Shown here one piece after another: positions 26,039-34,739 of a DNA stretch of 64,000 nt (positions within the stretch are counted from its first letter, which is position 1; every line of letters begins with the position of its first letter). The stretch spans positions 5,886,567-5,950,566 of the forward strand of contig NZ_CP037423.1 in the NCBI RefSeq assembly GCF_007754155.1, given 5' to 3'. The notes below the pieces were generated by a model. The model was not told the DNA's origin, ran no database searches, and saw only the letters and a program-made list of their open reading frames with translations. This DNA comes from Stieleria neptunia (lineage in GTDB: Bacteria > Planctomycetota > Planctomycetia > Pirellulales > Pirellulaceae). Made by a program: the position numbers and the translations under genes.

Positions 26039-26106
26039 ACCCAATGCAATCGGATGTTGCCGGCAGGTTCGGTGGATGGCACCGGACGACGTGGTCGCCC
26101 AACTTT

Positions 26107-26733
26107 CTAACGATCGCTCAAGGTGATCTGGTCCTGAGCGTGCGGTGCCGAAGAGGTTCCTGCCACCGGGCGCGGGGGCGATGGCGGGACCGCGAGCGGG
26201 AAGATGCCGGGGGCGAAGTCAATCGGTACCACGCAATTCGGCGGTTCGATGTGATTGAGCTTCCAGTCCCATCGTCGCCAGAATGAAAGGCCGCTCGCCC
26301 ACTGGTTGATGGCCGACCGGACTTGAACGGCCGCCGGCGCGTCGCGGTCTTTTATTTCCCCCAACACGTCGAGCGCTCCGCTGGGCAGATTCCCCAACAG
26401 CAGTGCAGTCGCATAGTTGATCAGCAGCACGTCATCGGCGTCACTTCGTACCATCGTCGTACCGGGGCTGAGTGAAAGGCCGCGAAAGATCTGGATGGCT
26501 TCGTCGGTTTTACCGATCCGCAAGGCGCAGACGCCCAAACAACTGCGATGGAGGTGATTGGGGGGAAGCGTTCGCAATGAGTGGTAGGCAGCAGTGTAAT
26601 CGCCGCTGCGGATCTGGTTGAAAATGGGGCTTGGCAGTCTGACGCCCTGGGGCAGTGCGGCGGCGGAGTCAGGTTGATGGGCAGCACGGATGGCTGAGGT
26701 GATGGCGTGCGAGAGTGTGTTGGATTTGGACAT
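26107..26733 (-). CDS. TPR-like protein of unknown function
   Basis: 208 aa. The central part has tetratricopeptide-like helices (IFNQIRSGDYTAAYHSLRTL, HRSCLGVCALRIGKTDEAIQ, LLINYATALLLGNLPSGALD). It ends in a Pro-rich tail. No signal peptide. TPR proteins serve as protein-interaction scaffolds; the partner is unknown. Start MSKSNTLSHAITSAI with a ggagatcgtt purine stretch upstream. Confidence 0.65.
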   Translation of the reverse strand: MSKSNTLSHAITSAIRAAHQPDSAAALPQGVRLPSPIFNQIRSGDYTAAYHSLRTLPPNHLHRSCLGVCALRIGKTDEAIQIFRGLSLSPGTTMVRSDADDVLLINYATALLLGNLPSGALDVLGEIKDRDAPAAVQVRSAINQWASGLSFWRRWDWKLNHIEPPNCVVPIDFAPGIFPLAVPPSPPRPVAGTSSAPHAQDQITLSDR

Positions 26734-26837
26734 AACGATCTCCAGGCAGACCGGTTGCGCGGTTCAAGCCGGCAGCCGAATCTGAGACGGGTTTAGTTTG
26801 CAGAAAGCATCAGGGACAACGAAAAATCGTCCCGCGT

Positions 26838-27194
26838 CTAAATCTGCAAGCGAACCCCGAGCGCGGTGAGCGAAGTTTGTCCACGCCAGCCCTTGCCGGA
26901 TCGCAAGAACGAACCGTCCCCGAGCGGCAATCTGTCAACGCTACGATGCGGAGCGAGGAAACACGCCGCATTGGGTTGCCCAGGTTTCGTCCCCTCTCGA
27001 TCGGATCGACCGATCGTCTCACCCGGCAACGCGGCCTGACCGAGAACGGTGCCAACCAGTCGGGTCGGCTGGTCTCCGTGATCGAGTAGCGCGGCGGAGG
27101 GCGAAGCAACGATGCCGAAACCAAAGCCGACAACGCACGCCCAGACAAGCGTCTGACGCAAGTTGAAACGGCGGCTGAGTCGGCGAGTTCGCAT
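26838..27194 (-). CDS. Small putative exported protein
   Basis: 118 aa. Basic start MRTRRLSRRFNLRQ followed by a hydrophobic segment LVWACVVGFGFGIVASPSA, which looks like a signal peptide or anchor. The remainder has no recognised domain and a composition close to that of random GC-rich sequence. It lies upstream of the TPR-like gene on the same strand. It could be spurious; the signal-peptide pattern is the only real support. Confidence 0.4.
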   Translation of the reverse strand: MRTRRLSRRFNLRQTLVWACVVGFGFGIVASPSAALLDHGDQPTRLVGTVLGQAALPGETIGRSDREGTKPGQPNAACFLAPHRSVDRLPLGDGSFLRSGKGWRGQTSLTALGVRLQI

Positions 27195-27339
27195 GGATGG
27201 TTGGCTACGGAGAGAACGTATCACGATCAATCATCACACGTTCTTATCGTCGGTCAAGAGGCGATCGCGCAGCATTTTTCGTGCGAGTTTGCAATTGGGC
27301 CGTACGCCCACTGCCATCTACTTTGGCTCTTAACGTGTT

Positions 27340-27451
27340 AAGACCGTCGGAAGAATAAGTGGCGGGGATTGATTGTGGGATAGGCTTCCAGCCTAGCGTT
27401 TTCGCCATGACAGGCTGGAAGCCTATCCCACCTATTCTTCCGACGGTCCTT
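27340..27451. repeat. Palindromic repeat P1, copy 2, with outer inverted repeat
   Basis: Core gtgggataggcttccagcct...aggctggaagcctatcccac (27375-27431) enclosed by aagaccgtcggaagaata (27340-27357) and tattcttccgacggtcctt (27433-27451). The whole can fold into one long hairpin and abuts the composite repeat at 27450. Together these two repeats fill most of the gene-free stretch 27231-27667. Confidence 0.8.
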
Positions 27452-27641
27452 AGCGGAACGTCGCGAGCGGGCTGTCGATTTTGTGAGCCGCGACGCGTAA
27501 GCGGCCGGGCACTGCGACGCTGCCCGAGGCCTGACGGCCAGCGGCTCACCATTGACTCAGTAGATCCCGACTAAATCGACAGCCCGCCAGCCGTCCGGTT
27601 TCCGCGTGAAAGACCGGAGGGCTCGCGCCCTACCGCTAACA
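27450..27641. repeat. Composite intergenic repeat R200, copy 1
   Basis: About 190 bp beginning ttagcggaacgtcgcgagcg and ending ccgctaaca. Internal hallmarks are gagccgcgacgcgtaagcgg, ggcctgacggccagcggctc and gaccggagggctcgcgccc. Other copies are at 36216-36420 and 46487-46692 (inverted). The ends are mutually inverted (tagcgg/ccgcta). It carries no ORF. Confidence 0.85.
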
Positions 27642-27667
27642 AAAGGCATTGGGCGCGAACTCGCGTC

Positions 27668-27859
27668 CTACATCCGTTTCGATTCATAGGGGTTCGGCAG
27701 GGTTGCCAGCACGTCGGATGCTTCCTCGAACGACTTGTAGGGCCCGCCCTCGACCAGGACGCCGCCGCGTTGCATGGCGACCGATTCCGGAGTGGCCCCC
27801 TCGGGGATTTCGGCAATGGTGAATCCGTCGTCGACTTCGATGATGATGAAACCATTCAT
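27668..27859 (-). CDS. Small acidic protein of unknown function
   Basis: 63 aa: MNGFIIIEVDDGFTIAEIPE followed by a segment ending LATLPNPYESKRM. It is preceded by a strong Shine-Dalgarno (gaaggagacatcac ATG), which fixes the start and makes it a real gene despite its size. Compact alpha/beta appearance, no membrane segment. It lies divergently from the 28235 gene across a region with a sigma-54 promoter match for the latter. Confidence 0.75.
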   Translation of the reverse strand: MNGFIIIEVDDGFTIAEIPEGATPESVAMQRGGVLVEGGPYKSFEEASDVLATLPNPYESKRM

Positions 27860-28172
27860 GTGATGTCTCCTTCGGTTTGGGGGTGGGCAATGGCAGTCCC
27901 GGTGCCGGTCACAGGCATGTCTGAGCCGAACAACGGAAAACGACAGCGTTGCAAATCGCGTGACCAAAACACTCGTTATCCGCTGAACAGATCGTGAAAA
28001 TGATGATTCGGGGATGATTTCGGGCGAAAGTGCCACCGGCGGTTTGGACGATCGTGAACAAATCGCAACGACATGTGTCAACGATTGAGATGCGATTGAC
28101 GGTTGCCGCTGGCAGACGACAAATTGGCACGATGGCGACAATTTGTCATCGAAAGCTGGCAAGTCGGTTGCG
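27860..28172. other. Divergent intergenic region with inverted repeat
   Basis: No gene is seen. A perfect 9-bp inverted repeat gacaaattg (28118-28126) / caatttgtc (28139-28147) with a 12-nt spacer lies about 30 nt upstream of the sigma-54-like promoter. It could be an activator or repressor operator (inference). Confidence 0.45.
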
Positions 28173-28188
28173 TGGCACGTAAAATGCT
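28173..28188 (+). promoter_or_regulatory. Sigma-54 (-24/-12) promoter candidate
   Basis: TGGCACGTAAAATGCT matches the RpoN consensus TGGCACG-N4-TTGCW with one mismatch in the conserved bases and the required GG-N10-GC spacing. It lies 47 nt upstream of the ATG at 28235, which also has a good ribosome-binding site (cggagg). Confidence 0.6.
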
Positions 28189-28234
28189 TTTAACGACGGA
28201 GTCAGGCTGTTCTCGCATTGCGGAGGTCACTTCG

Positions 28235-28579
28235 ATGGATTTCTTGGGTCATGTTCTGACGCGGGCCGGCCAGTGGATTGAGCACTGGTACGAGGCGTTT
28301 ACCACGGTTGAGACGGAGTTACTTGACGGCGACGAATGGGTCGAGTTCCTCGGTGGACCGCTCGACGGCTATCGACACGCCGTGGACCCCGCTCGCATTT
28401 ACCATCTGCCGCCTTCACTGGTGCTGCCCATTAGCGCATCGCGAATTGCTCGTTTTGGCGACATCGTGGACGAAAGCGAGCTGGTCGAACCGATGGGCCG
28501 CCCGAGCAGCTACGCCTTGTACGATTTGGAGCCCTGCGGGGACCGTTGGTGTTATCGTTTCAGCCAAGAAGAGGCGTAG
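28235..28579 (+). CDS. Unknown small protein under a putative RpoN promoter
   Basis: 114 aa (MDFLGHVLTRAGQWIEHWYE, then WVEFLGGPLDGYRHAVDPAR, then YALYDLEPCGDRWCYRFSQE). No signal peptide or recognised family; the FLGGPLDG segment recurs in short uncharacterised proteins. Start chosen at the ATG preceded by cggagg. It is followed 183 nt later by csrA, which has its own similar promoter, so the two may be co-regulated. Confidence 0.7.
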   Translation: MDFLGHVLTRAGQWIEHWYEAFTTVETELLDGDEWVEFLGGPLDGYRHAVDPARIYHLPPSLVLPISASRIARFGDIVDESELVEPMGRPSSYALYDLEPCGDRWCYRFSQEEA

Positions 28580-28672
28580 GCCTGCGACGCATGCGGCCTG
28601 CACCGCGTTCTCCTGTCGGACCCTAATGAAGACGGAGTGTCGGAGTAAGATGCCTGCTGACGACTGCTTGAT

Positions 28673-28688
28673 TGGCACAAAGGTTGCA
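28673..28688 (+). promoter_or_regulatory. Sigma-54 (-24/-12) promoter candidate for csrA
   Basis: TGGCACAAAGGTTGCA: a perfect TGGCAC and TTGCA with GG-N10-GC spacing, 75 nt upstream of the csrA ATG. This is a near-ideal RpoN site and the second one within 500 bp. Confidence 0.65.
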
Positions 28689-28762
28689 ACCGTGAAAGTC
28701 AGCACGCGACAGCGATGACGCTGTAGGCAGACTCAACGTCAGAACCATCGAGGAGACGAATC

Positions 28763-28969
28763 ATGCTGGTGTTATCACGGAAAGAGAACGAGCGCATTCA
28801 AATCGGTGACGAGATCGTGCTGACGATCACTGCGATCAAGGGGAATCGTGTTTCGGTCGGGATCGACGCTCCGCAGGAAGTCGCCATCCGCCGTGGTGAA
28901 CTGCATCACATCGCAACCGACCGGCAAGACCAGGGGAAATCAAATTCGCGACGCCGACGAGTCGCCTAA
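28763..28969 (+). CDS. csrA: Carbon storage regulator CsrA
   Basis: 68 aa, the usual length. [40 protein letters not shown] and IRRGEL are diagnostic of CsrA/RsmA, a homodimeric RNA-binding protein that recognises GGA motifs near ribosome-binding sites and controls translation. Arg44-type residues (VAIRR) needed for RNA binding are present. The leader has gaggagacgaatc before the ATG: a Shine-Dalgarno that itself contains a GGA, compatible with autoregulation. The tail is basic (NSRRRRVA). Confidence 0.97.
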   Translation: MLVLSRKENERIQIGDEIVLTITAIKGNRVSVGIDAPQEVAIRRGELHHIATDRQDQGKSNSRRRRVA

Positions 28970-29277
28970 GACATTTTGTCGTGCCTTCCAGGCATTCTGC
29001 CGCCCAATGTCTTGCTACATTCAGCACGTCACGCGTCGGATCCTCCAACGCGGCGCCGTCGCAAGCGGGCTGCAGGTACCGCGGCGTCCCTTCACAGCGC
29101 CGCATTTGGCCACTTAGAAATCCCGGATTACGCGGATCGATCCCCCCAGGTGCTTGAGTCCGTAGCGTCATTGTCTAAAGTTTAGCGGGTCGTTGGACCG
29201 CATCGGGCTCTCCACCGGGGAATTGGCTCGCGTCGGGGCGGTCGCGGGCTTTCTGATCCAGATGGACGAGTGTGAAG
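28970..29277. other. Intergenic, no gene seen
   Basis: About 300 bp between csrA and the giant secreted protein. No supported ORF, hairpin or recognisable promoter was found. Confidence 0.5.
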
Positions 29278-32200
29278 ATGCAAGGCGGAAAAATGGGGCG
29301 ACATCGCACAACGGGTGGACGACCGCTGCGGCGGTTGATGGCCGAGACGCTTGAGCGGCGCTGGATGCTCGCCGGCAATGTGGTGGAGTCGGAACCGAAT
29401 GACGACATGGCCACGGCCGATGTGTTTTCCGGATCACAAATTTTGAGCGGGTCCTTTTCGACACCCGCCGACAGCGATTTCTTTCGCACATCGCTGCAGC
29501 ACGGCGATTCGATGATCATCGACCCGCGATATTCTGATAGTGCAGCCGGGGACCGCCAGCCTTTTACCGCATTCGATCTGCTCAATGCCTCGGGCAGCGT
29601 CGTGATCGAGTCGACGGATCTGTTTCAAAGCATTTTTGTCGCTCCGAAATCCGGCGACTACTTTTTGCGTGTTCATGCGGGGAATCGGTTCAACTTACCG
29701 AGCACGGATTACGCAATCAGCGTGACCATCGATCCGTTTCGTGGACGCGACGAAATCGAGCCAAACGAGTCGGTGAGTCAGGCCACGGAGGTCGCCGCAC
29801 CGACGATGCTTCGGGGCGAACTGGATAACTCCGCGGATCTCGACGTGTTTTCCGTTCAAGCTTCCGCCGGCCAAACACTGATCCTGGATCTCGCCAACGA
29901 TCCCCTTGATCCACCCGGTGCCGTGCCGGAAGTTTCGCTCCACAATCCCGACGGAACACTCGTCGCTGCGGACACCAACGGCTTGGGATTGGTGCATTCG
30001 GTCCAACAAAGCGGACAGTATTCCCTGACGTTTAAAACGCCAGGTTCCGCCACCACTCCCCTTCCTTACGCCGCGTCGCTCTCGTTTTACGCAGACGCCT
30101 TGGTTGAGCCGGAGCATGGGGATGAACTCCAAGATCATGGGAGTGTCTGGCACGTCACCGAAGCGGTCACCACCAGGGCATCGGTTTTGGAAGCGGTCGG
30201 TGACGTCGATGTGATTGCGTTAGAGGGGCGTGGATTGGAGACGTTTCGCTTTGATTTTCGTAGCAATTCCAATGACCACATGGCGCTTGCCGGTCGACGT
30301 CTGACGCTGCTCAATGGGTACGGTCAGTTGCTCGCGTACGCCGATCAACATCGTTTTGACCACCAACTTCTACCGGCACTTTCGACGCCCGGTCGCTACT
30401 TTCTACTGATCGAAGCCACGTCCGAATTGGGGCTCGGTGCGTATGCGGTCAGCGGTTCGACGATTGGGATGTTTGCCGACCAACGCGACGTCCCGCTCTT
30501 CTTTTTCGACTTCGATCAACAGTTGGCGGAGCACCGTGGGCGTTCGTTCGATACGGCGTTCGAGGATCCTCAAAATATTCCATTTCTGATCGGCGGTTTT
30601 GAGGCCATCTATGATCGCCACGATGTCGATGTGACCACCGTGCTACCGGCTGAAGGTGACAGCTACATCTCGCATGGAACCGGAGGCTTTGAGGGATCCG
30701 GACATTCTGGAAATGGTCAACGTGGATTCCGAACGGCAGAAGGTTCTTCGCTTGCCGATTCGGTGCGTGGCTTTCCGACCGGCAACATCTATCACGAAGT
30801 CGGCCATGCGATGTCGCTCAATCACGTGCGGGATCCTCTTCAGCAAGTGACTTGGGCGAACTTTGGAAAAGGGTTGTATCCGGGAACGGCGTTCGGATTC
30901 AACATCGGGCCGGTCGCAACGGAGGTGATCTACAACCATGCTGATCAGGCGGATTGGGTGCTCCAGTCGGGGGCGCAACATCGGCACGAAATCGGCGACG
31001 ATTCCGCGGTCGACTTGAATCGCTTGATCGACGAGATGAAGTACGAAGTGGACGAGCACCCTCCGGTGGAAGTTGGTCGGCAGCCGCACTCGATCGTCAA
31101 AGGCGACTTCGATGGCAACGGCTTTCGGGACTTGGCGACGGCCAACAGCGGCGACGGAACGGTCAGCGTGTTGTTTGCGGCGCCGGATGGATCGTTCACT
31201 CAGACCGCCCAACTCAATGTCGGCCCCGATGCCACGTTTGCCGACACGCTGGTGGCTGCCGACTTCAACCACGACGGAATCGACGACCTCGCCCACTCCC
31301 GATACGAAACCGTCGGCAGCGTTTCGATTTTTCTGGGCAGCGAGACTGGTCAGTTTGTCGATGGGGGCAGTCTTCCCGCGGGGAATCGGCCGAACTCGAT
31401 ACGCAGTGCGGACTTCAACGGCGACGGCAATCCCGACTTGGCGGTGGTCAACTATTTTGGGGCCAGCGTCACCCTTCTGATCGGCAACGGCGATGGCACG
31501 TTCACGTCCGGCGAGACGCTCGCGACGGGCGGTCGCCGATCAAACGGAATCGAGATCTCTGATGTCAACGATGACGGCAACGTCGACCTGTTGGTCAGTG
31601 ACGCTTTGGGGGCCGCCGTCACGGTTCTACTGGGACGCGGCGATGGAACGTTCGAGTCCGGAAAACGATTCGTCGTGCCGTCGGATTCCCAAGATGTCGT
31701 CGCGCTGAACCTGAACAACGATCGTTTCCCGGACGTCGCCAGCATCAGCCGGACGACGGGATCCATCGATTTGTTTCTCGCCGACGAGAATGGCGATCTT
31801 AGCCTGCATGAATCCATTCCCGGAAGCGACGGGTCCTTTATGCTCGAAACCGGTGACTTCAACGGGGATGGTCACGACGACGTCGCCGTTCCCGTTCGTG
31901 ACCATTCGATCGTGGAAGTGCACCTGAATGATGGTGAAGGGCGTTTCAGTCGGGCCATCCAATTCGATCCCGGGGGACTGTATGAAGCCGGATTTCTGGT
32001 GGAAGACGCCGATGGCGACGGGGCGGACGATCTTTGGATCGCGGAGTCCGAAGGCGATTCAGTTCGGCTGCTGACTTCTGCGGCGAACGATCCACGCAAC
32101 GATCGAGCCGTCATCCACGCTTCGATCGACGCTCCGCAGCAAGTCGATCAATTCCTCTTGCAAGCGGAGGCGGGTGAGACTTTTCTGTTTGATATCGACG

Positions 32201-34482
32201 CTGCCGAGTATCAATACCCACTCGACGCCGGACTTGTTCTCAAGAACGAGCAAGGTGTGGTGATCGCGGAGAACTCGCAGGCCATCGACTCCGGCAGCGG
32301 GATCGCCTCGCTCGACCCGAGCCTGATGCACCACTTCAACGTCTCCGGTCGCTATACCTTGGAGGTTTTCGGGGAGCACCAATCGCAGGGAAAATATCGC
32401 TTGAAAGTGACGCCCCAATCAGCGTTTGACGATGCGGGGCCGCGCGTGTTGAGGGCCTATCCAGAACAAGATGACGTCATCGATCAAACGCGACAGTTGA
32501 TTTTCTGGCTCAATGATGCGATTGATCCCGAATCGATGACGCCGCAGAACATTCGTGTTGTTGGTGAGCATTCGGGCCTGCGTTCCGGGCAAGCAACTTT
32601 TGATCCCGTCAACAAGATCCTCATTTGGACGGCCGACCAACTGCTCCCCCTCGATGAGTATACCGTGTCCCTCGACGGATTGACCGACCCGCTCGGCAAC
32701 GCGCTCGATGGAGAGTCGGCCGGACTTCGTTTTCCATCGATCAGCGGTGACGGCACGGCCGGCGGCGCGCTGCGGTATTTGTTTACCATCGATCGAACGG
32801 ACACCACGGCCGCAAACCTGGACAGCGTTGACGTCGTGGAAACGGAATACGATACCCACGTGATTCACCTGCAGTTCAACGAACACCTGGATATCCCCCT
32901 GACGCATGAACGTGACGCAGTTCTGACGTATTCTGGAACCGACCAGGTGTTCGGCACGGCAGACGATTACACCGTGCCGTTGGACGCCTTCTATCAACGC
33001 GACTACTCGCACGTCGAGTCACCGGGGCACCTCCGGTTGATGTCGCGAGGGTATCTGAAACCCGGATCCTATCGTTTGTCTGCAGAACTGGTCGACGAAT
33101 CAGGAAAGCCGATTGAATTGGACGAGACGCTGACGGTTCAGCCAACCGTGACGCCTTTCGGTGTGTCCGTCACCGACGCAAATTTCCAACCCGGCACGGC
33201 TCACCAGCTCGGCTCGTTGCAGCAGATCGAGATGCGTTTTAGTCATCCCGTCGATCCCGACACACTGACGACCGACAACTTTCGCATTCGCTATTCCTTG
33301 GATGCTAGCTTTTTCGAATCGGATGACCAATTCCTGGTCGAGTCCGACGGGGCGATTGAGTGGCAGCCGCAGACGTTGACGGCGGTGTTTCGTCCGGCAG
33401 CACCTCTCCCCGAAGGTTTTTATTTGGTCGAATTGGACGGGGACGCCACGGGGATTCTCGATACAGCGGGGGAACAGCTTGACGGCGAGTTCTTAGATTC
33501 AAACGTTGCCGGATCAGGTGACTGGGCTATCTATGCGGACGTCGCTTCGGGGGATGGTCGTCCTGGCGGCGACTACCGCGCGTTCTTTCAGATCGTTGAT
33601 CGGACTCCCGGAGCCCCCGATTTGAACCGCGTCGTCCGACACGCCCCGTTGAACGAATCGACCCATGCCGATTCACTGCAATTCCGACTCGAGTTTAGTG
33701 AACAAGTCGGCCAGGTCGACGCTTCGGACTTCGTCGTCGTTGGGGGATCGACGGCGCTTGTGACAAACGTCAGCTCCGTACAAAGCACCGGAGAAATCGT
33801 ATTCGAACTGACGGTGTCGGGTGGTGACCTTCCCGATTTCGACGGCATCGTCGGGATTGACCTCTCCGAGACGCACGACATCCAGGACGTTCTCGGGAAC
33901 CCACTCAGTGAGGCGTCCCCCGAGATCAACGAAAAGTTTTTCGTTGACAACACCGCTCCAACGTCTGGCCCGGTGGTGACCGATGGCGGACAACACAGTA
34001 TCGTCCGATCGGTCAGCGTCACGTTTGACTCGCCCGTCACGATTGATGAAGGTGCCTTTGAAGTCCAGACGCTCGACGGCATGGGCGTTTCGATTACATC
34101 ACAAATCGAAGTGTTGCCGGAGGGAACGCGGGCAACCATCGGGTTCCAGGGGCCCTTGGTCGACGCCTCCGGTTCGCTGTTGGACGGGATCTATCGGCTT
34201 GCGATCCGCGATGGCTATGTGCGAGATGCCGCGGGCAATAGCTTCGACGGAGACTTCGATGGCACACCCGGCGGCCGCTACGTCGACGAATTCTTTCGCC
34301 TGTTCGGTGACAGCGACGGCGACCGCGATGTCGATGGCCAAGACTACGGACGATTTGGCCTGAGTTTTCTAAAATCGGCTTCCGAAGATGGCTACGACCC
34401 TCGTTTCGATTCAGACGACGACGGAGACGTGGACGGCCAAGACTACGGTCGATTCGGATTGAATTTTCTGAAGCGAATTTGA
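29278..34482 (+). CDS. Giant secreted protein: metzincin-like site, VCBS repeats, Ig-like domains, dockerin
   Basis: About 1734 aa. An N-terminal planctomycete sorting motif (LMAETLERRWMLAGN) precedes two pre-peptidase C-terminal-type domains (ESEPNDDMATADVF; EIEPNESVSQATEV). A metalloprotease-like region has YHEVGHAMSLNH (zincin HExxHxxxxxH, near residue 508). Then ~5 FG-GAP/VCBS repeats (GDFDGNGFRDLATANSGDGT, DFNGDGNPDLAVVNYFG), another PPC-like domain, several Ig-like/SbsA-type domains (GPRVLRAYPEQD), and two dockerin-like Ca-binding loops at the end (GDSDGDRDVDGQDYGRFG, SDDDGDVDGQDYGRFGLNFL). Probably a cell-surface or secreted protease/adhesin assembled through its dockerin. Position numbers assume the ATG at 29278; a GTG at 29272 is two codons earlier. 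Confidence 0.88.
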   Translation: MQGGKMGRHRTTGGRPLRRLMAETLERRWMLAGNVVESEPNDDMATADVFSGSQILSGSFSTPADSDFFRTSLQHGDSMIIDPRYSDSAAGDRQPFTAFDLLNASGSVVIESTDLFQSIFVAPKSGDYFLRVHAGNRFNLPSTDYAISVTIDPFRGRDEIEPNESVSQATEVAAPTMLRGELDNSADLDVFSVQASAGQTLILDLANDPLDPPGAVPEVSLHNPDGTLVAADTNGLGLVHSVQQSGQYSLTFKTPGSATTPLPYAASLSFYADALVEPEHGDELQDHGSVWHVTEAVTTRASVLEAVGDVDVIALEGRGLETFRFDFRSNSNDHMALAGRRLTLLNGYGQLLAYADQHRFDHQLLPALSTPGRYFLLIEATSELGLGAYAVSGSTIGMFADQRDVPLFFFDFDQQLAEHRGRSFDTAFEDPQNIPFLIGGFEAIYDRHDVDVTTVLPAEGDSYISHGTGGFEGSGHSGNGQRGFRTAEGSSLADSVRGFPTGNIYHEVGHAMSLNHVRDPLQQVTWANFGKGLYPGTAFGFNIGPVATEVIYNHADQADWVLQSGAQHRHEIGDDSAVDLNRLIDEMKYEVDEHPPVEVGRQPHSIVKGDFDGNGFRDLATANSGDGTVSVLFAAPDGSFTQTAQLNVGPDATFADTLVAADFNHDGIDDLAHSRYETVGSVSIFLGSETGQFVDGGSLPAGNRPNSIRSADFNGDGNPDLAVVNYFGASVTLLIGNGDGTFTSGETLATGGRRSNGIEISDVNDDGNVDLLVSDALGAAVTVLLGRGDGTFESGKRFVVPSDSQDVVALNLNNDRFPDVASISRTTGSIDLFLADENGDLSLHESIPGSDGSFMLETGDFNGDGHDDVAVPVRDHSIVEVHLNDGEGRFSRAIQFDPGGLYEAGFLVEDADGDGADDLWIAESEGDSVRLLTSAANDPRNDRAVIHASIDAPQQVDQFLLQAEAGETFLFDIDAAEYQYPLDAGLVLKNEQGVVIAENSQAIDSGSGIASLDPSLMHHFNVSGRYTLEVFGEHQSQGKYRLKVTPQSAFDDAGPRVLRAYPEQDDVIDQTRQLIFWLNDAIDPESMTPQNIRVVGEHSGLRSGQATFDPVNKILIWTADQLLPLDEYTVSLDGLTDPLGNALDGESAGLRFPSISGDGTAGGALRYLFTIDRTDTTAANLDSVDVVETEYDTHVIHLQFNEHLDIPLTHERDAVLTYSGTDQVFGTADDYTVPLDAFYQRDYSHVESPGHLRLMSRGYLKPGSYRLSAELVDESGKPIELDETLTVQPTVTPFGVSVTDANFQPGTAHQLGSLQQIEMRFSHPVDPDTLTTDNFRIRYSLDASFFESDDQFLVESDGAIEWQPQTLTAVFRPAAPLPEGFYLVELDGDATGILDTAGEQLDGEFLDSNVAGSGDWAIYADVASGDGRPGGDYRAFFQIVDRTPGAPDLNRVVRHAPLNESTHADSLQFRLEFSEQVGQVDASDFVVVGGSTALVTNVSSVQSTGEIVFELTVSGGDLPDFDGIVGIDLSETHDIQDVLGNPLSEASPEINEKFFVDNTAPTSGPVVTDGGQHSIVRSVSVTFDSPVTIDEGAFEVQTLDGMGVSITSQIEVLPEGTRATIGFQGPLVDASGSLLDGIYRLAIRDGYVRDAAGNSFDGDFDGTPGGRYVDEFFRLFGDSDGDRDVDGQDYGRFGLSFLKSASEDGYDPRFDSDDDGDVDGQDYGRFGLNFLKRI

Positions 34483-34739
34483 ATCGGGGCTTTCGTTCCG
34501 CCGTGCATTTCCGGTCTCGGGTATCAGGGGCAGGGCAAAACGATGGGGGCAAAACGATGGGGTGGGAAAACGGTGGCGTGGTACGGAAGGCAGCATGATT
34601 CGGGATAAAAAGGGGACGGGATAAAAAGGGGGCGGGGGTTGAATTGGCGTTCTGACGACGAGGAGTGGTGTGAGTTGTTTGGGGTCGGGCTGGTGGCCTA
34701 GAATGTCGGACACCTTGCCCCGACCTCGAAGGAAAACTG

